Shown here one piece after another: positions 6,651 to 10,237 of a DNA stretch of 10,237 nt; position 1 is the stretch's first letter, and every line of letters starts with the position of its first letter. A model generated the notes under the pieces. That model had not been told where the DNA came from and did not search any database. It saw nothing but the letters and a program-made list of their open reading frames with translations. The stretch covers positions 1 through 10,237 of the forward strand of contig SYGW01000099.1 in the NCBI GenBank assembly GCA_005800255.1. The letters are read 5' to 3'. The stretch comes from Nitrospiraceae bacterium (GTDB lineage: Bacteria; Nitrospirota; Nitrospiria; Nitrospirales; Nitrospiraceae). The position numbers were made by a program, and so were the translations under genes.

Positions 6651-7052
6651 ATGGCCGAGAGGTCTCTGTCTCAACGATTTCTGGTGTTGGGAGCGGTCTT
6701 TGCGGGACTGGCGGTTGCGGCCGGCGCGTTCGGCGCCCATGCGCTGAAAAAGATCCTGGATGAGCACGGTCTGCAAGTCTTCGACACAGCCACCCGTTAC
6801 CAGATGTACCATGCCTTCGGACTCTGTATCGTGGCGTGGGCGATCGATCGTTATCCTAGGCAACGGCTTGAACAAACCGGCTGGCTCTTCACCCTCGGTA
6901 TTCTGCTTTTTTCAGGCAGTCTCTACGTAGTGTCTCTGGCAGGAGTCCGCTGGATGGGCGCGATCACACCGATCGGGGGGGCGGCGTTCCTGGCTGGCTG
7001 GCTACTGTTGGGCTGGCGAATCTGGAATCGGACGCCGAACGAGGCGGACTAA
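6651..7052 (+). CDS. DUF423 family small integral membrane protein
   Basis: This 133-residue membrane protein of the DUF423 family (YwdK of Bacillus, YgdD of E. coli) has no established function. The conserved G-A-F-G-A-H-A-L (25-32), T-A-x-R-Y-Q-M-Y-H-A (46-55), L-F-S-G-S-L-Y (86-92) and I-T-P-I-G-G-x-A-F-L-x-G-W (105-117) are all visible. Four hydrophobic segments lie at about 10-28, 52-65, 77-97 and 103-122. Length is normal for the family. It lies 48 bases after the tRNA without a convincing promoter of its own, so it may be read through from the tRNA promoter. Its stop codon overlaps the stop of the convergent gene on the other strand. Confidence 0.9.
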   Translation: MAERSLSQRFLVLGAVFAGLAVAAGAFGAHALKKILDEHGLQVFDTATRYQMYHAFGLCIVAWAIDRYPRQRLEQTGWLFTLGILLFSGSLYVVSLAGVRWMGAITPIGGAAFLAGWLLLGWRIWNRTPNEAD

Positions 7053-8026
7053 GGCGTGCAGCTGGCCGATCTCTTTCCGCTGATCGAACCCCAGCCGCCT
7101 TGGGAATTCACGAAGGTTCCTTCAAGACGCTGACCTTCCTTGCTGAACTGCAGACTATCTTCCTGGACTTGGCCGTCGATCTCCCACCGTAAGTACACAT
7201 TGTCGCCCAGCACGATCGTTTCCACGAGACCGGGGGTCGGTTGCACCGCGCCGACCGGGGGAAAGAGGAGCGAGAGTTTCTGTTCCTGATGGTGCTGCTG
7301 GTGATTGTGGATGATCCATTGCCAGGTTCCGCAGAGCCTGGTCTGCCCGCGAATCCCGCGCACCCGATCCTTCCAATTTCTGATCCGGTCCCATTCCTGA
7401 TAGCTGGCCTGGAGCGCTGCCACTTCCAGGCGGACGGCTCGTTCCACCACCTCTGCCTGATTCCCATTGGCCCATTCAGGGGAGGCGGCTGCATCGGATA
7501 GTTGCGTCAGTGAATCATGCCAGGGGACTTGGCCCTGTTGATCGAGCCAGGTCAGAGGCTTCGCCGTTTTGGAGAGCCGCTCGGTCACAGAGGTGAACTG
7601 CCGATCCTTCACGGCTTCTCTAACGGCCGAGGCAAGGTGCCAGGCGGCCAAACTGCCGATGAACCGATGGGTCGCCGCAATCAGATCCGGCACCAGCAGT
7701 TCTTTGGCGACCTTGACCGGCAGGGCGTTGGCGCCCAGGGTCCTGGCCGCATCGCCTAGCTGAAGCGCGGGACCGATCGCGGTCACGAACAGCGCGATGG
7801 CGTCCTTGTCCGACTCCAGCGTCGCGAGCCGATCGGCATGGGGCTGGATGACCGAAGGGAAATCAGGCGTGCCGCTGGGAAGGGATTCGTATGCCATGGC
7901 GTTGAGCCAGGCTCCGAAGAGAAAGACGGTCACAAGGAGGAGGCCAAGCCAGATTCGAACAGTGGCTCGGCGAAATGATCGGGCCTGCTGGCGCATCGCG
8001 CGACTCTGCCGTTGAAGAAATATCAT
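7049..8026 (-). CDS. Hypothetical membrane-anchored or exported protein, family not recognised
   Basis: I do not recognise this 325-residue protein. Its N-terminus is strongly basic (five Arg in the first 20) followed by a hydrophobic segment at about 25-42 ending L-N-A-M-A-Y. That fits a signal peptide cleaved after AMA (residue 45) or an N-terminal anchor, so the rest should be outside the inner membrane. Residues 55-225 look mainly helical. A distinct C-terminal part (231-320) begins C232-G-T-W-Q-W, has a His/Gln-rich stretch (240-249) and alternates in a beta-like way: V-Y-L-R-W-E, then L-Q-F-S-K-E-G-Q-R-L-E-G-T-F and G-G-W-G-S-I-S-G-K-R. This resembles small beta-barrel or lipocalin-like domains. 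The frame is open far upstream to 8446 but overlaps the hydrolase gene there. The ATG at 8026, 11 bases after the hydrolase stop, is the sensible start, although its ribosome site (AGG) is weak. It is likely cotranscribed with the hydrolase. Confidence 0.75.
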   Translation of the reverse strand: MIFLQRQSRAMRQQARSFRRATVRIWLGLLLVTVFLFGAWLNAMAYESLPSGTPDFPSVIQPHADRLATLESDKDAIALFVTAIGPALQLGDAARTLGANALPVKVAKELLVPDLIAATHRFIGSLAAWHLASAVREAVKDRQFTSVTERLSKTAKPLTWLDQQGQVPWHDSLTQLSDAAASPEWANGNQAEVVERAVRLEVAALQASYQEWDRIRNWKDRVRGIRGQTRLCGTWQWIIHNHQQHHQEQKLSLLFPPVGAVQPTPGLVETIVLGDNVYLRWEIDGQVQEDSLQFSKEGQRLEGTFVNSQGGWGSISGKRSASCTP

Positions 8027-8037
8027 GGAGAGCCTGA

Positions 8038-8835
8038 TCAGGTGCCTTGGAAGCAGGTCTTCAGGAAAACGGCGGTGGCTTCCCAGGCTTCTGCCGCCGC
8101 GTCGGCCCGATAGCTCTCCGCCCGTTGCTCGTTGCAAAACGCATGGGGGGCATTGGGGTAGGTCTTGATCTCGACGCGTTTCTTGTGCTCGGCCGCAGCG
8201 GCGCGCAGCCGGTCCACATCGCCACTGGGCACCCACTGATCCTGCCCTGCCTGATGATAGAGCAGGGGAGGGTACAAATCTTTGATCTCGGTGGCAGGCT
8301 GCGCCACGCGCCCATAATAGGAGACCGCTGCCCGGAGCCGTTTCCTCTGACAGGCGAACCGGATCGCGTAGGACCCGCCCATGCCGTACCCGACGACTCC
8401 ATGGATGTTTTGCTTGATGTGGTCGCGCGTATTGAGAAACTCGCAACAGGAATTAATGTCTTGCAAGACGAGCGTTTCGTTCAGCTTGGCCATGAGCGCA
8501 TCCGCGACTTCTGCGTTCGCCGTCACCATGCCGCCAAGCCGTCCATACAGATTGGGAATGATGACGCCGTAGCCTTCGCAGGCCAGTCTGGCGCCGAGAT
8601 CCTTGATCTGCGAGGTCAGTCCCCATCCTTCATGCAGGAGGACGAGCCCTGGATAGAGGCCTTTCGGCTGGGGCCAGAACTGCACACATTCGACATGCAC
8701 ATGTTTCGACACGCGGGTCTGAATGTAGGGATCGACCGCGGCATCGGTCAGAGTCGGAATGGCGATGCCGCTCGGGAAGCGCGCGGTGCCTGTGCCAATT
8801 TGATCGAGGGTAAAGGGGGCGATGGTGGATATCAT
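8038..8835 (-). CDS. Dienelactone hydrolase family protein lacking the nucleophile residue
   Basis: This 265-residue alpha/beta-hydrolase belongs to the dienelactone hydrolase family (PF01738). Characterised members use a Cys-Asp-His triad to open lactones, and many relatives have unknown substrates. Visible landmarks are L-L-H-E69-G-W-G (oxyanion/Glu strand), N-L-Y-G-R (95-99), the nucleophile elbow G149-Y-G151-M-G-G154, Q-A-G-Q-D199-Q-W-V-P and N-A-P-H231-A-F. Asp199 and His231 fit the triad, but the elbow position that should be Cys or Ser is Gly151 (codon at 8383-8385). Either it is a catalytically dead paralogue or it uses another residue. About 45 residues precede the core, slightly more than usual, with no signal peptide. 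The start at 8835 fits the promoter at 8907-8936. An earlier ATG at 8898 would lie almost on the transcription start. It is cotranscribed with the gene at 7049-8026. Confidence 0.87.
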   Translation of the reverse strand: MISTIAPFTLDQIGTGTARFPSGIAIPTLTDAAVDPYIQTRVSKHVHVECVQFWPQPKGLYPGLVLLHEGWGLTSQIKDLGARLACEGYGVIIPNLYGRLGGMVTANAEVADALMAKLNETLVLQDINSCCEFLNTRDHIKQNIHGVVGYGMGGSYAIRFACQRKRLRAAVSYYGRVAQPATEIKDLYPPLLYHQAGQDQWVPSGDVDRLRAAAAEHKKRVEIKTYPNAPHAFCNEQRAESYRADAAAEAWEATAVFLKTCFQGT

Positions 8836-8906
8836 TGCGGCAATCTCTTTTCTATCAAGGCTTTGCGGGTGCGCCCTTTTCAGACAGGGCCGACACAACG
8901 CGGGCT

Positions 8907-8936
8907 ACTATAGGGATCGCGCCGCCGGGTTGTCAA
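8907..8936 (-). promoter_or_regulatory. Strong sigma-70-type promoter of the hydrolase gene
   Basis: On the minus strand a perfect TTGACA (8931-8936) and TATAGT (8907-8912, 5 of 6) are 18 bases apart. The predicted start of transcription is near 8900, giving a leader of about 65 bases. It contains a small possible hairpin (GCCCT/AGGGC) and AAGAGA as a modest ribosome site before the ATG at 8835. Confidence 0.72.
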
Positions 8937-8957
8937 TCTGGTGGCGGGACGGTCCGG

Positions 8958-8985
8958 TTGACCAATCTCGTCATCGCGATTACAG
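8958..8985 (+). promoter_or_regulatory. Possible weak promoter of the oxidoreductase gene
   Basis: TTGACC (8958-8963, 5 of 6) is followed after 16 bases by TTACAG (8980-8985), a poor -10 box. It would give a leader of about 14 bases. It lies just upstream of the divergent hydrolase promoter, so one bound regulator could affect both genes. Confidence 0.3.
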
Positions 8986-9005
8986 TTCCCAGGACGAAAG
9001 GACGT

Positions 9006-9983
9006 ATGACCACCACAGCGATTGGAATCGGTCTCATCGGTGCAGGCCGGCATGGCAGCCGCTACATCCACCATCTCTCGCAGGATCTGCCAGGGGTCAG
9101 GCTTGCGGCTCTCTGCCGGAAACGGATCGGGGAGAGGATTGCCGCGCTTCCCACGCCAGAGATCCCTGTCTATGGCGACTATCGCGACTTGATCGCAGAC
9201 CCGGCGGTGCAAGCCATCGTGGTCGTCACCCCTCCTTCGCTCTGCCATGAGATCTGCCTGGCTGCCGTAAAGGCAGGCAAGCCGCTCCTGATCGAAAAAC
9301 CTTTGGCAGAAACAGGCTGTGACGCGCGGGCCATGGTGGCAGCAGCAGAAGCGGCGAACATCGTCCTCATGACCGCGCAGACCCTACGCTTCGACCGGAC
9401 GATTCTCTTATTGAAAGATCACTTGCCTGAAATTGGGCAGCTTCGCTACGCCACCTTCACCAGCCGAGTTGAAACGAAAGCCAGCTCCCAGGCCTTCTCA
9501 CCGGTGCCGGGGCAGCGGGGAGCGCTCCTGGAACTGGGAGTTCACCTCTTGGATCTGGTGCCCTTCTTCACAAACGACCACATCGTGGATGTCCGCTGCG
9601 AGATGGACCAGTTCCTGCCTCTAGCGCCGGAGACCCTGGCACTCGTGCAGGCCCATACAGCAAGCGGCCTGCGATGCGTCATGGACATTGCGCGAGTCGA
9701 ATCAGGCAGAGTGGCGAGGACCGAGTGGGTGGGAACCAGGGGACAGCTCACAGCCGATTGGTGCCGCCAGCTGGTGACTTGCGTCATAGGGGACGCCCCT
9801 CCTCAAAAATGGACTGTCCAACCGCAGCAGACGATTCTTGCCACGCTCCGTGCCTTCGTCCATGCCATTCAGACAAACACGCCTCCGCCGATTACCGGGC
9901 GCGATGGCTGCCGCGCTGTTGAGGTGGCCGACGCCTGTTACCGTTCGGCAGAACAAGGTGGGGCCACTGTCAACGTCGCTTGA
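9006..9983 (+). CDS. Gfo/Idh/MocA family NAD(P)-dependent oxidoreductase
   Basis: This 325-residue protein is a cytoplasmic dehydrogenase of the Gfo/Idh/MocA family, whose members oxidise or reduce hydroxyl groups of sugars, inositols and related compounds using NAD(P). The N-terminal Rossmann fold starts with G-L-I-G-A-G-R-H-G (9-17). The V-V-V-T-P-P segment (72-77) and the family E97-K-P motif (I-E-K-P-L) follow. The C-terminal half has E-L-G-V-H180-L-L-D183, the usual catalytic His and Asp. Length is normal. The substrate cannot be told from sequence. I chose the ATG at 9006, with AAAGGA (8997-9002) before it. The frame is open further up to 8835 but overlaps the divergent promoter, and the Rossmann start fits residue 5. 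It converges on the next gene with a 13-base gap and no visible terminator. Confidence 0.9.
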   Translation: MTTTAIGIGLIGAGRHGSRYIHHLSQDLPGVRLAALCRKRIGERIAALPTPEIPVYGDYRDLIADPAVQAIVVVTPPSLCHEICLAAVKAGKPLLIEKPLAETGCDARAMVAAAEAANIVLMTAQTLRFDRTILLLKDHLPEIGQLRYATFTSRVETKASSQAFSPVPGQRGALLELGVHLLDLVPFFTNDHIVDVRCEMDQFLPLAPETLALVQAHTASGLRCVMDIARVESGRVARTEWVGTRGQLTADWCRQLVTCVIGDAPPQKWTVQPQQTILATLRAFVHAIQTNTPPPITGRDGCRAVEVADACYRSAEQGGATVNVA

Positions 9984-9996
9984 TTATGCAGACTTT

Positions 9997-10233
9997 CTAG
10001 GCGTCGGCCACGATGTGCGTGTCGGTTTCTTCGACTCCCTCGATCTGGTGAATTTTCGTGATAACCACATCCGAGAGAGCCCGCTCGTCCGCCACGCTGA
10101 TAAAGACAATGATGTCCGGACGCCCGAAACAGGAATGCGCCTGCTCGACGCCCGGGAGGCGCTTGAGGGATTGCAGCACGTCTTTTGTTCGTCCGGCTTT
10201 GACCTTGATCAGAATATACGCTTTCGTGGCCAT
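9997..10233 (-). CDS. Stand-alone Lrp/AsnC ligand-binding (RAM) domain protein
   Basis: This 78-residue protein consists only of the Lrp/AsnC C-terminal ligand-binding domain (RAM, PF01037), with no helix-turn-helix. The sequence shows the ferredoxin-like order: the strand A-Y-I-L-I-K-V-K-A-G (5-14), a helix with V-L-Q-S-L-K-R-L-P-G-V (19-29), then G-R-P-D-I-I-V-F-I-S-V (37-47), a second helix and T-D-T-H-I-V-A (70-76). Such single-domain proteins form dimers or higher oligomers, may bind amino acids and may modulate full-length Lrp-type regulators. The exact ligand cannot be inferred. The ATG at 10233 gives the usual family N-terminus, but its ribosome site and promoter lie beyond the right edge of the window. 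Confidence 0.88.
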   Translation of the reverse strand: MATKAYILIKVKAGRTKDVLQSLKRLPGVEQAHSCFGRPDIIVFISVADERALSDVVITKIHQIEGVEETDTHIVADA

Positions 10234-10237
10234 GGCA

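Noticed and set aside
8027..8446. A 140-residue N-terminal extension of the unknown minus-strand protein
   Set aside because: The extra stretch overlaps the well-supported hydrolase gene in another frame, is Arg-rich shadow sequence, and would bury the signal-peptide-like segment in the middle of the protein.
8047..8913. Long plus-strand open frame antisense to the hydrolase gene
   Set aside because: Its length reflects high-G+C codon bias of the opposite strand. The hydrolase frame has clear family motifs, and this frame has none.
8835..9005. Upstream extension of the Gfo/Idh protein
   Set aside because: It would run through the divergent promoter region, and the dinucleotide-binding motif begins normally a few residues after the ATG at 9006.

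Overview
The window is ordinary bacterial chromosome, roughly 60% G+C and densely coding. The gene families, their codon use and the style of the spacers remind me of Nitrospira and relatives (phylum Nitrospirota). That assignment is inference from memory, because no marker gene here proves it. I see no phage gene, transposase, CRISPR array or integrase.

Positions 1-4892 form one rightward transcription unit. It holds the 3' end of an AddB-like nuclease gene (cut by the window edge), a complete addA helicase-nuclease, a small TPR lipoprotein gene and a minimal zinc metallopeptidase gene. Junctions are tight: an 8-base overlap, then gaps of 13 and 18 bases with good Shine-Dalgarno sites. AddA and AddB together would form the AddAB (RecBCD-type) complex that resects double-strand breaks. 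The last two genes have no obvious link to recombination and may simply share the transcript.

Positions 4946-5752 carry lgt on the minus strand, with a good housekeeping promoter at its 5' end. Lgt would lipidate lipoproteins such as the TPR protein encoded just beyond its 3' end. A 334-base spacer separates lgt from a divergent small YtxH-family gene. That gene is preceded by a near-consensus sigma-54 (-24/-12) site and a short perfect hairpin in the predicted leader. After it come a 12-bp stem-loop, a tRNA-Leu(UAA) gene with encoded CCA, and a DUF423 membrane protein gene.

The DUF423 gene converges on a minus-strand pair with the two stop codons overlapping. The pair is a dienelactone-hydrolase-family gene, transcribed first from a very good sigma-70 promoter, and an unrecognised 325-residue exported or membrane-anchored protein. 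The hydrolase keeps the Asp and His of the triad but has Gly where the nucleophilic Cys or Ser should be. Divergent from it is a Gfo/Idh/MocA-family oxidoreductase gene. The window ends with a minus-strand gene for a stand-alone Lrp/AsnC ligand-binding (RAM) domain.

I did not find a clearly new multi-gene system. The points most worth checking are the nucleophile-less hydrolase with its unknown partner, the sigma-54 control of the YtxH gene, and a possible decayed copy of a dispersed intergenic repeat between the peptidase gene and lgt.
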